The notes beneath the pieces were generated by a model. The model had not been told where the DNA came from and made no database searches. It saw only the letters and a list, made by a program, of their open reading frames with translations. The position numbers were made by a program, and so were the translations under genes. A stretch of DNA of 64,000 bases from Salinimicrobium nanhaiense (GTDB lineage Bacteria; Bacteroidota; Bacteroidia; Flavobacteriales; Flavobacteriaceae), in the NCBI GenBank assembly GCA_012038135.1, contig JAAVJQ010000004.1, forward strand, positions 124,001-188,000, given 5' to 3'. Shown here in pieces: positions 28,083 to 36,872 of this stretch (positions are counted from its first letter, which is position 1; every line of letters begins with the position of its first letter).

Positions 28083-28400
28083 ATGGCATTAGATGGAAAA
28101 CATAGCTTCGGAAGCATTGGAGAAACAAGAGTGAGCTTTATCGAAAAGAAAATCGATGAAGCCAGGAAAGATTTTCTCGCCCGAATCCTCGAACATAACG
28201 GATTTGAGGTGGTAGTGGAAGAAGAAAAAAAGAAGACTCCTGAAGAACCCCAATTATACACTGTTGGAGTAACAGACATCACATTTAACCCTGTGATATG
28301 GGTTTATGAAAGGAAATTAAAAACATTTGAGGGTCGTAAGTTAACTCCGGGCTACTGGAACCAGCTTACTGAAGACACCAAACCCCAATACTGGAAATAG
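28083..28400 (+). CDS. Unrecognised small protein, last gene of the nuo operon
   Basis: A 105-residue soluble, highly charged protein, no signal peptide, no cysteines and so no Fe-S site. An amphipathic N-terminal helix region (SFIEKKIDEARKDFLARILEHNGFEVVVEEEKKK) is followed by a probable beta segment (QLYTVGVTDITFNPVIWVYERKLKT) and an aromatic tail (LTPGYWNQLTEDTKPQYWK). It begins 6 bp after nuoN and is followed by a strong terminator, so it is cotranscribed with complex I. Candidate roles are an accessory or assembly factor, or a partner in ferredoxin docking; all of this is inference from position. Confidence 0.8.
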   Translation: MALDGKHSFGSIGETRVSFIEKKIDEARKDFLARILEHNGFEVVVEEEKKKTPEEPQLYTVGVTDITFNPVIWVYERKLKTFEGRKLTPGYWNQLTEDTKPQYWK

Positions 28401-28435
28401 GTTCAGTCGATTTTTGTTTTTTAAGTTTAGGTTGG

Positions 28436-28482
28436 CCGGCGACGGCCGGGGCTCTGCAACTGCAGAGCCCTATTGTTTTTTA
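28436..28482 (+). terminator. Rho-independent terminator of the nuo operon
   Basis: Perfect 10-bp arms GGGCTCTGCA (28449-28458) and its complement (28461-28470), followed by a T-rich run (TATTGTTTTTT). A small GC-rich hairpin (CCGGC/GCCGG, 28436-28449) abuts it upstream. Confidence 0.85.
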
Positions 28483-28499
28483 TCTTTTGAGAAATGCAA

Positions 28500-29399
28500 T
28501 TATTCAGGAACATTAAAAATAAAAGAACCGGGATTATTTTTCACTTCAATTTCTTCATTGTCGTAGTTAAGCTCTACTTCATCATCAACGTGCAGATCTG
28601 TTCCCTGCCATTTTAATCTCAGTTCTTTCACCTTCCGCAGCTGTGCAAAATCCTCAAGGGGAATGTCTTTTTTGGATGGATCCAAAAGATGTTCAATATA
28701 TCTCATCAACTTTTCTCTGCCATCTTCAGGAATTGCAACCAATTCAAATTCCCCGTCCCCGGTTTGAGCATTAGGGGCAAGTTCAAAATTGGGTCCAATA
28801 TACCTGATGTTCATACATTCTAAAAGCAAATACTTCCCTGTGACCTCTTCCCCATCGGCAATAATAATAGCTTCTTTAGCCTCATAATCTTTAACGATCT
28901 TAAGCAGCTGCTCCAGAGATTGTTTTAATTCCTCTTCAGGATCCTCCCGTTCTTCCTTTGCTTCCATTTCTTTTACCAATTTTGGAAATATGCCGAATCC
29001 CAGCCCTTCAATAAAGAATTCGATCTCTCCTATTCCTGTAACCTCTCCGGTATCAAAAAAGGCAGTTTTTTCATGATTAATGAGCTCCCGGTTATCCCAT
29101 TCAAGCTTAAGGGTCGTAGCTATATTGTTGGCAGTCCCCATAGGCAGCACCTGCACAGGAGTTTTTCTGTTCCCGAGCTCTGCCTTCAACAACTCTTTGG
29201 CCACTCCCTGCACAGTGCCATCACCTCCTGCAATAAATATTTTTTCGGCGTCAACTTTGACAAACCTTTCCCATCCGGGAACATCGGTCGAATAATATTT
29301 CACCTCATATCCAAAGGATCTTATTAGCTCCACCAGCTTTTTTTTACTGTGTTCTTCGTCCCCGGCTGTCGGATTATGTAATAAAAGTGCAGTTGCCAT
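28500..29399 (-). CDS. Diacylglycerol/lipid kinase family protein (YegS/DgkB-like)
   Basis: A 299-residue cytosolic kinase-fold protein. The DAGK catalytic signature is present: LLHNPTAGDEEHSKKKL at the N-terminus, FIAGGDGTVQGVAKEL (the GGDGT nucleotide loop) and VLPMGTANNIATTL. A C-terminal beta domain (GKYLLLECMNIRYIGPNFELAPNAQTGDGEFELVAI) completes the YegS-like fold. It probably phosphorylates a lipid such as diacylglycerol, but substrate range in this family is wide. It is divergent from surE with 126 bp between start codons. Confidence 0.85.
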   Translation of the reverse strand: MATALLLHNPTAGDEEHSKKKLVELIRSFGYEVKYYSTDVPGWERFVKVDAEKIFIAGGDGTVQGVAKELLKAELGNRKTPVQVLPMGTANNIATTLKLEWDNRELINHEKTAFFDTGEVTGIGEIEFFIEGLGFGIFPKLVKEMEAKEEREDPEEELKQSLEQLLKIVKDYEAKEAIIIADGEEVTGKYLLLECMNIRYIGPNFELAPNAQTGDGEFELVAIPEDGREKLMRYIEHLLDPSKKDIPLEDFAQLRKVKELRLKWQGTDLHVDDEVELNYDNEEIEVKNNPGSFIFNVPE

Positions 29400-29525
29400 A
29401 GATTCGCTTTATTTCAAATTTAAGCAGGTCTTTACACACCTTCACCTTCCTTAACACAGACTTATAATTCTTCTGCCAAAAGTTTTGTAATTTGAGGTAT
29501 AGACCTGAATTAAAACAAATTGACT

Positions 29526-30260
29526 ATGAAAATATTGGTAACCAATGATGACGGAATTTATAGCCCGGGCCTTTCCTGCCTGGCGAAATGTGCTGCAGAG
29601 TACGGGGAAGTGATCGTCATGGCGCCCGATGTGGAACAATCTTCTATGGGGCAAGCCATAACATCTGCTAAACCTATCACCTATAAAACCTCCCCTATTC
29701 ATTTTGAAGGAATGAAGGCCTTCAGGGTGAGTGGAACCCCTGCCGACTGTGTGGCGCTGGGAACTCATCTTTTTGAAGATATCGACCTTGTGCTATCGGG
29801 AATAAATATTGGATCCAACCTTGGAAATTCAGCCTGGCATTCCGGAACATTATCTGCAGCCCGGCAAGCTGTATTGTTTGGAATACGCGGAATTGCTTTA
29901 AGCGTTTCTGTGGGAGAAGATGAACCCGATTTTGACGCTTTAGAGCCTTATGTAAAAGCTGCCTTGCAGGAGACGGTTAAGGAGCACGAAATGGAACTCC
30001 TGAATATTAATTTCCCAAGGCACCCCCAGGGAGATATCGTTTGGACCTGCCAATCTATCAGGCACTATGATGGAAAAGTAATTCAGCAGCAGGATCCTAT
30101 GGGAAGAGATCATTACTGGTTTACTGTTTTTCCCATTGAAGAAGTGGAAGAAGGTACCGACAGGTGGGCGGTCAAAAATGGAAAAACCAGTATTACACCC
30201 ATGATACTTGATCTAACTAATAATAGAATCTGGGAAAATAAAACCGGAAATAAAATTTAG
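29526..30260 (+). CDS. surE: 5'/3'-nucleotidase SurE
   Basis: Metal-dependent survival protein E that dephosphorylates nucleoside monophosphates. The N-terminal metal site MKILVTNDDGIYSPG (paired Asp), the ApDVEQSSMGQAIT region with the conserved Ser, the VSGTPADCVALG segment and SGINIGSNLGNSAWHSGTLSAARQA are all visible. The ATG at 29526 is preferred over a TTG two codons earlier. Length (244 residues) is normal. The gene stands alone, divergent from the lipid kinase. Confidence 0.95.
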   Translation: MKILVTNDDGIYSPGLSCLAKCAAEYGEVIVMAPDVEQSSMGQAITSAKPITYKTSPIHFEGMKAFRVSGTPADCVALGTHLFEDIDLVLSGINIGSNLGNSAWHSGTLSAARQAVLFGIRGIALSVSVGEDEPDFDALEPYVKAALQETVKEHEMELLNINFPRHPQGDIVWTCQSIRHYDGKVIQQQDPMGRDHYWFTVFPIEEVEEGTDRWAVKNGKTSITPMILDLTNNRIWENKTGNKI

Positions 30261-30300
30261 AACAATTGACATTTATTGATGTCTATAGAAAAAGAAGTTC

Positions 30301-30308
30301 TATATTTG
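30301..30308 (+). promoter_or_regulatory. -7 box (TATATTTG) of the tRNA-Pro promoter
   Basis: Exact TAnnTTTG, with an ATTG about 22 bp upstream as a weak -33. Transcription would begin near 30313, so the heptamer repeat lies inside the tRNA leader. Confidence 0.5.
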
Positions 30309-30322
30309 CAGCCGCTTTGAGA

Positions 30323-30374
30323 ATTCAAGATTCAAGATTCAAGATTCAAGATTCAAGATTCAAGATTCAAGATT
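30323..30374 (+). repeat. Heptamer tandem repeat, 7.4 copies of ATTCAAG
   Basis: Seven perfect consecutive ATTCAAG units (30323-30371) plus ATT. The array lies between the predicted tRNA-Pro promoter and the mature tRNA, so it would be transcribed as 5' leader. The complement CTTGAAT resembles the CTTGACT units at 56850-56881. Confidence 0.97.
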
Positions 30375-30420
30375 GGAATTTGAAAGTTGTTTATTGAGAT
30401 TTATCAGCGCAAGCTGATCT

Positions 30421-30495
30421 CGGGGTGTAGCGTAGCCCGGTTATCGCGCCTGCTTTGGGAGCAGGAGGCCGCAGGTTCGAATCCTGCCACCCCGA
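30421..30495 (+). tRNA. tRNA-Pro, anticodon TGG
   Basis: A cloverleaf can be folded. The acceptor CGGGGTG (30421-30427) pairs with CACCCCG (30488-30494), discriminator A at 30495. The anticodon stem CCTGC/GCAGG encloses the loop TTTGGGA, giving anticodon TGG. The T arm is GCAGG-TTCGAAT-CCTGC. CCA is not encoded. A terminator follows at 30519. Confidence 0.96.
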
Positions 30496-30518
30496 CAAAC
30501 CTTCATTTTTGGAGGTTT

Positions 30519-30560
30519 AAAAACCCTGTAATCTTTTGATTTACAGGGTTTTTTTATTTT
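30519..30560 (+). terminator. Rho-independent terminator after tRNA-Pro
   Basis: 13-bp perfect arms AAAAACCCTGTAA (30519-30531) and its complement (30541-30553) around a 9-base loop, running into a T-rich tract (TTTATTTTT). Confidence 0.85.
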
Positions 30561-30684
30561 TGCTCATTTTAATCACCTCTCTTTAAAAAGATTAAATTTG
30601 GTGGATGATTAGGTGAATGATTGTTATTTCACGGTAAAAAAGTCTCCACTCCGCCTCACTTAGGAACTTTCCCCATTTTCTTGT

Positions 30685-30692
30685 TATCTTTG
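30685..30692 (+). promoter_or_regulatory. -7 box (TATCTTTG) upstream of the sugar dehydrogenase gene
   Basis: Exact TAnnTTTG, 38 bp before the ATG at 30731. No convincing -33 element seen. Confidence 0.45.
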
Positions 30693-30730
30693 ACTTTGCA
30701 TTAATATTGATCAACTTCAACTTCTTAAAA

Positions 30731-31909
30731 ATGAAAAAAATATTCCTTTTTTTCCTTAGCCTTAGCCTTTTCGCCTGTGGTGAAAATGGAAACACAAAAG
30801 CCCAGGAAACAGAAACTACTCCCGAAAATGATACTGTTCAGGAAATTTCAGTGGTGACCATTCCGGAAGAACAGCTTACTACTACCCAATATGAATATGA
30901 AGTTGTAGTACCCGGACTTGACATTGCATGGGGAATGACCTTTCTTCCCGACGGCAGTATGTTGATCACCGAAAAAAGTGGAGAACTTATTCATTTCAAG
31001 GATGGCCAGAAACAACAGGTACAGGGAGCTCCTGAGATCTACAACCGTGGACAGGGAGGATTCCTGGATGTTGCCCTTAGTCCTAATTACCAGAGCGACG
31101 GCTGGATCTATTTCACATATGCTTCATCTGCAGGAGAAGGTGAAGGCGGAAACACAGAATTAATGCGCGCCAAATTAGAAAATAACCAACTCACGAATAA
31201 AGAAGTTTTATATAAAGCAGTTCCTAATTCCACCCGCGGACAGCATTTTGGCTCCCGAATCGACTTTGACAATGAAGGTCACCTCTACTTTAGCGTGGGA
31301 GATCGTGGAGACCGCGATGTGAATCCCCAGGACCTTACCCGCGACGGAGGAAAAGTTTACAGGTTGAATTTAGACGGCAGCATTCCGCAGGATAATCCAT
31401 TTGTTGGGCAATCCGGTGCTAAGGAAGCTGTATTTTCATACGGACACAGAAATCCGCAGGGGATGATCTTCAATTCAGGCACCAATGAGATCTGGGTGCA
31501 TGAACATGGACCACAGGGAGGTGACGAGATCAATGTGGTGAAAAAAGGTGCAAATTACGGATGGCCACTGGTGAGCTACGGGATCAATTATGACGGCACT
31601 TCTTTTACAGACGAAACTTCGGGACCAGATTTTGAAGATCCTATTTATTATTGGGTGCCATCTATTGCTCCAAGTGGTTTCGTATATGTAACTTCAGATA
31701 AATATCCTGACCTTAAAGGAGACCTGCTGGTAGGTTCTCTAAAGTTCCAGTATGTAGAGCATCTTAGCCTTGATGGAAAGAAGGTTACTGCCAGGGAAAA
31801 GATTCTTGAGAACGTAGGTCGCGTACGTGATGTAGTGCAATCACCCGATGGTGATATCTATGTTTCGGTTGAAGGAAAAGGAATTATAAGAATACTTCCG
31901 AAGCAATAA
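30731..31909 (+). CDS. PQQ-dependent sugar dehydrogenase (aldose/sorbosone dehydrogenase family), lipoprotein
   Basis: A 392-residue exported lipoprotein with lipobox LSLFAC. The six-bladed propeller of the soluble glucose/sorbosone dehydrogenase (Gdh/Asd) family is clear from LDIAWGMTFLPDGSMLITEKSGEL, RGQGGFLDVALSP, RGQHFGSRIDFDNEGHLYFSVGDRGDR, SYGHRNPQGMIFN, WVHEHGPQGGDEINVVKKGANYGWPLVSYGINYDG and the tail VGRVRDVVQSPDGDIYVSVE. The catalytic His and Arg region (GQHFGSR) is kept. It likely oxidises sugars on the cell surface or in the periplasm and passes electrons to the cytochrome c encoded 2 bp downstream. Start ATG 30731 directly precedes the signal; an in-frame TTG at 30707 is less likely. 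PQQ synthesis genes are not in the window. Confidence 0.9.
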   Translation: MKKIFLFFLSLSLFACGENGNTKAQETETTPENDTVQEISVVTIPEEQLTTTQYEYEVVVPGLDIAWGMTFLPDGSMLITEKSGELIHFKDGQKQQVQGAPEIYNRGQGGFLDVALSPNYQSDGWIYFTYASSAGEGEGGNTELMRAKLENNQLTNKEVLYKAVPNSTRGQHFGSRIDFDNEGHLYFSVGDRGDRDVNPQDLTRDGGKVYRLNLDGSIPQDNPFVGQSGAKEAVFSYGHRNPQGMIFNSGTNEIWVHEHGPQGGDEINVVKKGANYGWPLVSYGINYDGTSFTDETSGPDFEDPIYYWVPSIAPSGFVYVTSDKYPDLKGDLLVGSLKFQYVEHLSLDGKKVTAREKILENVGRVRDVVQSPDGDIYVSVEGKGIIRILPKQ

Positions 31910-31911
31910 GC

Positions 31912-32346
31912 ATGAACAAAGTTTTTTGGGCTTTTTTACTAGTGATCAACCTGGGATGTAAAGACACTCCAAAGGAATCCAGTGAAGTTGTTGATCGCCG
32001 GCAACAATCTCCCGAACTAAAAGCAAGTATGGAGAGGGGCGCAGGGCTTTATAATAATTTCTGTGCCTCCTGCCATCTTTCGAGCGGCGAAGGCATCATA
32101 GGTGTTTTTCCCCCTTTAGATAAATCCGATTGGTTGAAAAATAAACAGAGAGAATCAATTCATGCGATAAAGTATGGCTTGCGCGGACCCATCAAGGTAA
32201 ATGGAGAAAATTATGACAATTTGATGCCAGCTTTGGGACTAAGTGACCGTGAGATCGCAGATGTGATGAACTACATCAATAATTCCTGGGAAAACAATGC
32301 TGGAGATCCCGTCACCGAAGAAGAAGTTGCAGCTATAGAAAAATAA
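31912..32346 (+). CDS. Small lipoprotein cytochrome c (partner of the sugar dehydrogenase)
   Basis: A 144-residue class I cytochrome c. Lipobox VINLGC with lipid Cys16; haem motif C51-A-S-C54-H55; a distal Met in the NLMPALG region. The C-terminal part (VNGENYDNLMPALGLSDREIADVMNYINNSWENN) is strikingly like the cytochrome domain at the C-terminus of the NirK protein at 37228-38700. It begins 2 bp after the dehydrogenase and is probably its electron acceptor. Confidence 0.92.
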   Translation: MNKVFWAFLLVINLGCKDTPKESSEVVDRRQQSPELKASMERGAGLYNNFCASCHLSSGEGIIGVFPPLDKSDWLKNKQRESIHAIKYGLRGPIKVNGENYDNLMPALGLSDREIADVMNYINNSWENNAGDPVTEEEVAAIEK

Positions 32347-32374
32347 AACCGGATTTTACAATTTGGTAAATAAT

Positions 32375-32382
32375 TACCTTTG
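32375..32382 (+). promoter_or_regulatory. -7 box (TACCTTTG) upstream of udk
   Basis: Exact TAnnTTTG 14 bp before the udk ATG, implying a very short 5' leader. Confidence 0.45.
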
Positions 32383-32396
32383 CCGAAAATTTTTAT

Positions 32397-33005
32397 ATGT
32401 TGATCATTGGAATTGCCGGGGGTACCGGAAGTGGAAAAACAACTGTTGTTAATCAAATTATTGATGAACTGAAAAATGAGGAAGTAGATGTCATTTCTCA
32501 GGATTCCTACTACCAGGACACCGGTCATCTTACCTATGAAGAGCGCACAAAGATCAATTTTGACCACCCAAAATCCATTGATTTTGACCTCCTGGTCTCT
32601 CATTTGAAGGAACTCAAAGCCGGCAGAAGCATTCAGCAGCCTGTTTATTCCTTCAAAGAACACAACCGCACTGCCCAAACCATCACCATTGAACCCCGCA
32701 AAGTTATTATTGTGGAAGGCATTCTAATCCTCACCCATGCAGACATTCGGGAGATGTTCGATATCAAGATCTATGTTCACGCAGATAGCGATGAAAGATT
32801 GATACGCCGCCTTAAGCGCGATATCGCCGAGAGAGGCCGTGACCTTGAAGAGGTGCTTAACCGTTATCAAAACACCTTAAAACCCATGCATCAGCAATTC
32901 ATTGAACCTACTAAAGAATTTGCAGATATTATAATTCCTACAAATCGCTACAACACTGTAGCCGTTGATATTGTTCGCACTATTATTCGTCAACGTTTAC
33001 TCTAA
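32397..33005 (+). CDS. udk: Uridine kinase
   Basis: Phosphorylates uridine and cytidine in pyrimidine salvage. The 202-residue protein has the Walker A loop GGTGSGKT (residues 8-15), the SQDSYYQD nucleoside motif, FDHPKSIDFDLL, VVEGILIL and RLIRRLKRDIAERGRDLEEVLNRYQ lid-type arginines. Full length, cytosolic. It heads a run with the DivIC-like gene and mutAB. Confidence 0.95.
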   Translation: MLIIGIAGGTGSGKTTVVNQIIDELKNEEVDVISQDSYYQDTGHLTYEERTKINFDHPKSIDFDLLVSHLKELKAGRSIQQPVYSFKEHNRTAQTITIEPRKVIIVEGILILTHADIREMFDIKIYVHADSDERLIRRLKRDIAERGRDLEEVLNRYQNTLKPMHQQFIEPTKEFADIIIPTNRYNTVAVDIVRTIIRQRLL

Positions 33006-33023
33006 TTTTGTATATTTCGGGCT

Positions 33024-33341
33024 ATGAAGATGAAAGAGATCCTAAGCAATAAATGGTTTCGCATAGCCAGCAACAAATATTTGCTTGTCCTGGTGGCCTT
33101 TGTTTTCTGGATGCTCTTTTTGGATAGCAACTCCTGGCTTATTCACCGGGAACTCGATCTGGAGATCGATGACCTGGAGAAAAATAAAAAGTACTACCTC
33201 AACGAGATCTCTCACGACAAGGCAATCATGGAAAATCTTAATGATTCCCTTGAGCTTGAAAAATTTGCCCGCCGCGAATATTTTATGAAGAGGGATAATG
33301 AGGAGATCTTTATTATTGAATACAAGGAAGCCGAAGAATAG
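33024..33341 (+). CDS. Septum formation initiator family protein (FtsB/DivIC-like)
   Basis: A 105-residue bitopic membrane protein: one transmembrane helix (LLVLVAFVFWMLFLDSNSWL) followed by a periplasmic coiled coil (RELDLEIDDLEKNKKYYLNEISHDKAIMENL) and the family end EKFARREYFMKRDNEEIFIIEY. This is the standard FtsB/DivIC layout of divisome proteins. Eighteen bp after udk. Confidence 0.88.
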   Translation: MKMKEILSNKWFRIASNKYLLVLVAFVFWMLFLDSNSWLIHRELDLEIDDLEKNKKYYLNEISHDKAIMENLNDSLELEKFARREYFMKRDNEEIFIIEYKEAEE

Positions 33342-33383
33342 GTGCTAAAAATGTCATTTTAAAGACCCTTTATTTTATTGAAA

Positions 33384-34775
33384 ATGAGCACGAATTTATT
33401 CACTGAATTTAAAGAAGTATCGGCTAAACAATGGAAGCAAAAGATCCAATACGAACTAAAAGGGGCCGATTACAATGAAACTCTGGTCTGGAAATCTCTC
33501 GACGGGATCAATGTAAAACCTTTTTATCATCCCGATGAATCTCCCGAACCTGTACAGGTGAATAATCCTCTAAAATGGAATATTACCGAACAGATCTATG
33601 CCGTTTCTGCGGAAAGAGCCAACAAAAAAGCACATGAATCCCTTCAAAAAGGGGCAGAAAGTATTTGGTTTATTATTCCTTCTGAAGAAATAGATCCTGT
33701 GATCCTGCTGAAGGACCTCAACCTTGCCGAAACTGCTATTTATCTGAAGACGGAATTTGCTTCCGAAGCTTATTTCCTAAAGCTGAATGATGCGGTAACA
33801 CCCGGTTCAAAAATCTTTCTTCAGTTTGACTTTATTGGTAATCTCGCCCGTAGTGGCAATTGGTATAAAGACCAAAAACAGGATCATAAGGTACTCGATA
33901 CCCTCCTCCGAAAAGGTAAAAGTCTGGAATCATTTATTTCAGTAGACACTTCTCTATATCAAAATGCGGGGGCAAATATTCCGCAGCAAGTGGCTTATGC
34001 CTTAGGTCATTTGAACGAGTATTTCAATCATATTTCGGAAACTGAGGTGTCAAAAAAGGTGAATTTTCAGTTCCTTATTTCTGTAGGGCCTAATTACTTT
34101 TTTGAGATCGCGAAGGTTCGGGCCCTACGCCTTCTCTTCACCACCCTAAAGTCGGAATATGATTTTGTAGGCGACTGCAATATCCTGGCACAACCTTCCC
34201 GTCGTAATAAAACGCTTTATGATTTCAACGTGAACCTGCTTCGCACCACTACAGAAAGTATGAGCGCAGTATTGGGAGGTGTGGACAGTGTTTGCAATAT
34301 GGCATATGATGCTATCTACCACAAGAACAATAGCTTCGGAAGCCGCATAGCCCGAAATCAGTTGCTCGTGCTAAAGCACGAAAGCTATTTTGAAAAAGTT
34401 GCCAACCCTGCCGAAGGTGGCTACTACATTGAAACCCTTACCCACGAGATTGCCGATAAGGCGCTGGATATTTTTAAGACCATTGAAAAAGGTGGCGGAT
34501 TTGTGACTCAGCTAAAAGAGGGAATCATTCAGAAAAAAATTGCCGAAAGTGCTCAAAAGGAACAGGAAGAATTTGATGAAGGCAACCTGGTACTAATTGG
34601 CACCAATAAATATCCAAACCCACAGGATAAGATGAAGGAGGAATTGGAGCTTTATCCTTTTGTAAAGCACAAGCCAAGAAAAACCCTGCTTCAGCCGGTG
34701 GTTGAAAAACGATTATCTGAGAAAACAGAACAGGAAAGACTTAAGAAGGAGAACGAAATTAACAGCGAAAACTAA
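33384..34775 (+). CDS. mutA: Methylmalonyl-CoA mutase small (beta) subunit
   Basis: About 463 residues; the non-catalytic partner of the mutase. It resembles the TIM-barrel half of the large subunit (WKSLDGINVKPFYHPDE, ALRLLFTTLKSEYDF, NLLRTTTESMSAVLGGVDSVCNMAYDAIYH, RIARNQLLVLKHESYFEKVANPAEGGYYIETLTHEIADKALDIFK). The C-terminal B12-binding domain is missing, which makes it shorter than the classical 600-residue MutA; this short form seems common in Bacteroidota. Start ATG 33384 preferred over TTG 33378. Three bp before mutB. Confidence 0.9.
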   Translation: MSTNLFTEFKEVSAKQWKQKIQYELKGADYNETLVWKSLDGINVKPFYHPDESPEPVQVNNPLKWNITEQIYAVSAERANKKAHESLQKGAESIWFIIPSEEIDPVILLKDLNLAETAIYLKTEFASEAYFLKLNDAVTPGSKIFLQFDFIGNLARSGNWYKDQKQDHKVLDTLLRKGKSLESFISVDTSLYQNAGANIPQQVAYALGHLNEYFNHISETEVSKKVNFQFLISVGPNYFFEIAKVRALRLLFTTLKSEYDFVGDCNILAQPSRRNKTLYDFNVNLLRTTTESMSAVLGGVDSVCNMAYDAIYHKNNSFGSRIARNQLLVLKHESYFEKVANPAEGGYYIETLTHEIADKALDIFKTIEKGGGFVTQLKEGIIQKKIAESAQKEQEEFDEGNLVLIGTNKYPNPQDKMKEELELYPFVKHKPRKTLLQPVVEKRLSEKTEQERLKKENEINSEN

Positions 34776-34778
34776 ATT

Positions 34779-36854
34779 ATGGGCAGAAAGGATCTTCAGC
34801 ATCTAGAGCTGAAAACAACAGCAGAAAATTCAGAAAGGCCTGAAATTTCCTATGCTTTTCAAGATCTGCCCCATCTAAAATTCGCTGCCGGAATACCTCC
34901 TTACCTTCGGGGCCCTTACAGCACCATGTATGTTTCCCGCCCCTGGACAATTCGCCAATACGCCGGATTCTCAACCGCCGAAGAAAGTAATGCCTTTTAC
35001 CGCCGCAATCTTGCAGCCGGTCAAAAAGGGCTTTCTGTTGCTTTTGATCTCCCTACGCATCGCGGCTACGACAGTGACCATGAACGCGTGGTAGGAGATG
35101 TGGGAAAAGCAGGAGTTGCCATAGATTCGGTAGAAGATATGAAGATCCTCTTCGACCAGATTCCGCTGGACAAGATGTCGGTTTCTATGACCATGAATGG
35201 TGCAGTTTTACCCATCCTGGCCTTTTACATTGTGGCCGCCGAAGAACAGGGCGTAAAGCCCGAACAACTTTCAGGAACTATCCAAAATGATATTTTAAAG
35301 GAGTTCATGGTGCGGAATACTTATATCTATCCGCCTACTCCTTCCATGAAGATCATCTCGGATATTTTTGAGTACTCCTCTAAGAACATGCCGCGCTTCA
35401 ACAGCATTAGCATCTCGGGATATCATATGCAGGAAGCAGGTGCTACCAGTGAAATTGAACTGGCTTATACCCTGGCAGACGGGCTGGAATACATTCGTAA
35501 AGGTTTGGAAGCGGGAATGGACATCGACAGCTTCGCCCCCAGATTATCCTTCTTTTGGGCGATCGGTCTCGACCATTTTACTGAGATCGCGAAACTGAGA
35601 GCTGCAAGAGCTTTGTGGGCAAAGCTGGTAAAGCAGTTCAATCCCAAGAACGAAAAATCTCTTGCCCTTCGCACCCACTGCCAAACAAGCGGCTGGAGCC
35701 TTACTGAACAAGATCCCTTTAATAATGTGGCGCGAACCTGTATTGAAGCTGCAGCTGCGGCTTTTGGAGGCACGCAGAGTTTACACACAAATGCATTGGA
35801 TGAAGCCATTGCTTTGCCCACCGATTTTTCTGCACGTATTGCAAGAAATACCCAGTTACATCTGCAGCAGGAAACCCAGATCACCAGGACGGTCGATCCC
35901 TGGGCAGGCAGCTATTATGTAGAAGCCCTGACAGATGACATCGCTCAAAAGGCCTGGAAGCTTATCGAAGAGGTGGAAGAACTCGGCGGAATGACTAAAG
36001 CTATTGAAGCCGGAATTCCCAAACTGCGCATTGAAGAAGCTGCGGCTATTAAGCAGGCCCGCATCGATAGCGGGCAGGATATTATAGTAGGAGTAAATAA
36101 ATACCGGAGAGAAAAAGAAGATCCTATTGTCACCCTGGAAGTTGATAACCAAACCGTACGCCGTCAACAGGTGGAACGCCTGGAAAAACTGAGAGCAGAA
36201 AGAAATTCGGCGGAAGTGACTTCAGCATTAAAGAATCTTACCGATGCAGCGCGATCGGGTGAAGGAAATCTATTAGCTTTAGCTGTAGATGCGGCAAGAA
36301 AACGAGCTACTTTAGGGGAGATAAGTGATGCTCTCGAGGAAGTTTTTGGCAGATATAAAGCAAAAATTCAATCTTTTAGCGGAGTGTATTCAAAAGAAAT
36401 AAAAGATGACTCTTCCTTTAAAAAAGCAAGAGAACTGGCTAACAAATTCGCGGAACAGGAAGGCCGACGTCCCCGTATTATGGTCGCCAAAATGGGCCAG
36501 GATGGTCACGACAGGGGAGCAAAAGTAGTAGCCACAGGTTATGCCGATGTTGGTTTTGACGTGGATATCGGCCCTTTATTCCAGACTCCTGCAGAAGCCG
36601 CTAAACAAGCCGTTGAAAATGATGTGCACATCCTTGGAGTATCCTCCCTGGCTGCGGGACATAAAACCCTGGTGCCCCAGGTAATTGAAGAATTAAAAAA
36701 ACAAGGGCGGGAAGATATTATGGTGATCGTAGGCGGAGTCATCCCATCACAAGACTACCAGTTCCTGTTCGATGCCGGTGCTGTAGCAGTTTTTGGGCCC
36801 GGTACAAAGATTAGCGAAGCCGCAATACAGTTACTGGAAATACTCATCGAATAA
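34779..36854 (+). CDS. mutB: Methylmalonyl-CoA mutase large (alpha) subunit, B12-dependent
   Basis: Interconverts methylmalonyl-CoA and succinyl-CoA in propionate and branched-chain metabolism. The 691-residue subunit has the substrate barrel ([85 protein letters not shown]) and the cobalamin-binding C-terminus with the His-on motif [20 protein letters not shown] and [15 protein letters not shown]. Complete. The MeaB chaperone and epimerase genes are not in the window. Confidence 0.96.
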   Translation: MGRKDLQHLELKTTAENSERPEISYAFQDLPHLKFAAGIPPYLRGPYSTMYVSRPWTIRQYAGFSTAEESNAFYRRNLAAGQKGLSVAFDLPTHRGYDSDHERVVGDVGKAGVAIDSVEDMKILFDQIPLDKMSVSMTMNGAVLPILAFYIVAAEEQGVKPEQLSGTIQNDILKEFMVRNTYIYPPTPSMKIISDIFEYSSKNMPRFNSISISGYHMQEAGATSEIELAYTLADGLEYIRKGLEAGMDIDSFAPRLSFFWAIGLDHFTEIAKLRAARALWAKLVKQFNPKNEKSLALRTHCQTSGWSLTEQDPFNNVARTCIEAAAAAFGGTQSLHTNALDEAIALPTDFSARIARNTQLHLQQETQITRTVDPWAGSYYVEALTDDIAQKAWKLIEEVEELGGMTKAIEAGIPKLRIEEAAAIKQARIDSGQDIIVGVNKYRREKEDPIVTLEVDNQTVRRQQVERLEKLRAERNSAEVTSALKNLTDAARSGEGNLLALAVDAARKRATLGEISDALEEVFGRYKAKIQSFSGVYSKEIKDDSSFKKARELANKFAEQEGRRPRIMVAKMGQDGHDRGAKVVATGYADVGFDVDIGPLFQTPAEAAKQAVENDVHILGVSSLAAGHKTLVPQVIEELKKQGREDIMVIVGGVIPSQDYQFLFDAGAVAVFGPGTKISEAAIQLLEILIE

Positions 36855-36872
36855 GGTTTAAGGTTTAAAATC
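36852..36872 (+). repeat. Short 7-bp-period repeat overlapping the mutB stop
   Basis: TAAGGTT TAAGGTT TAAAATC: two identical heptamers and a degenerate third. The mutB stop codon lies in the first unit. Resembles the TAAGGTT CAAAATT CAAGATT heptads at 56771-56791. Confidence 0.7.

Noticed and set aside
30323..30374. Possible CRISPR-like array
   Set aside because: The unit is only 7 bp, is strictly contiguous and has no spacers or cas genes nearby; it is a microsatellite.
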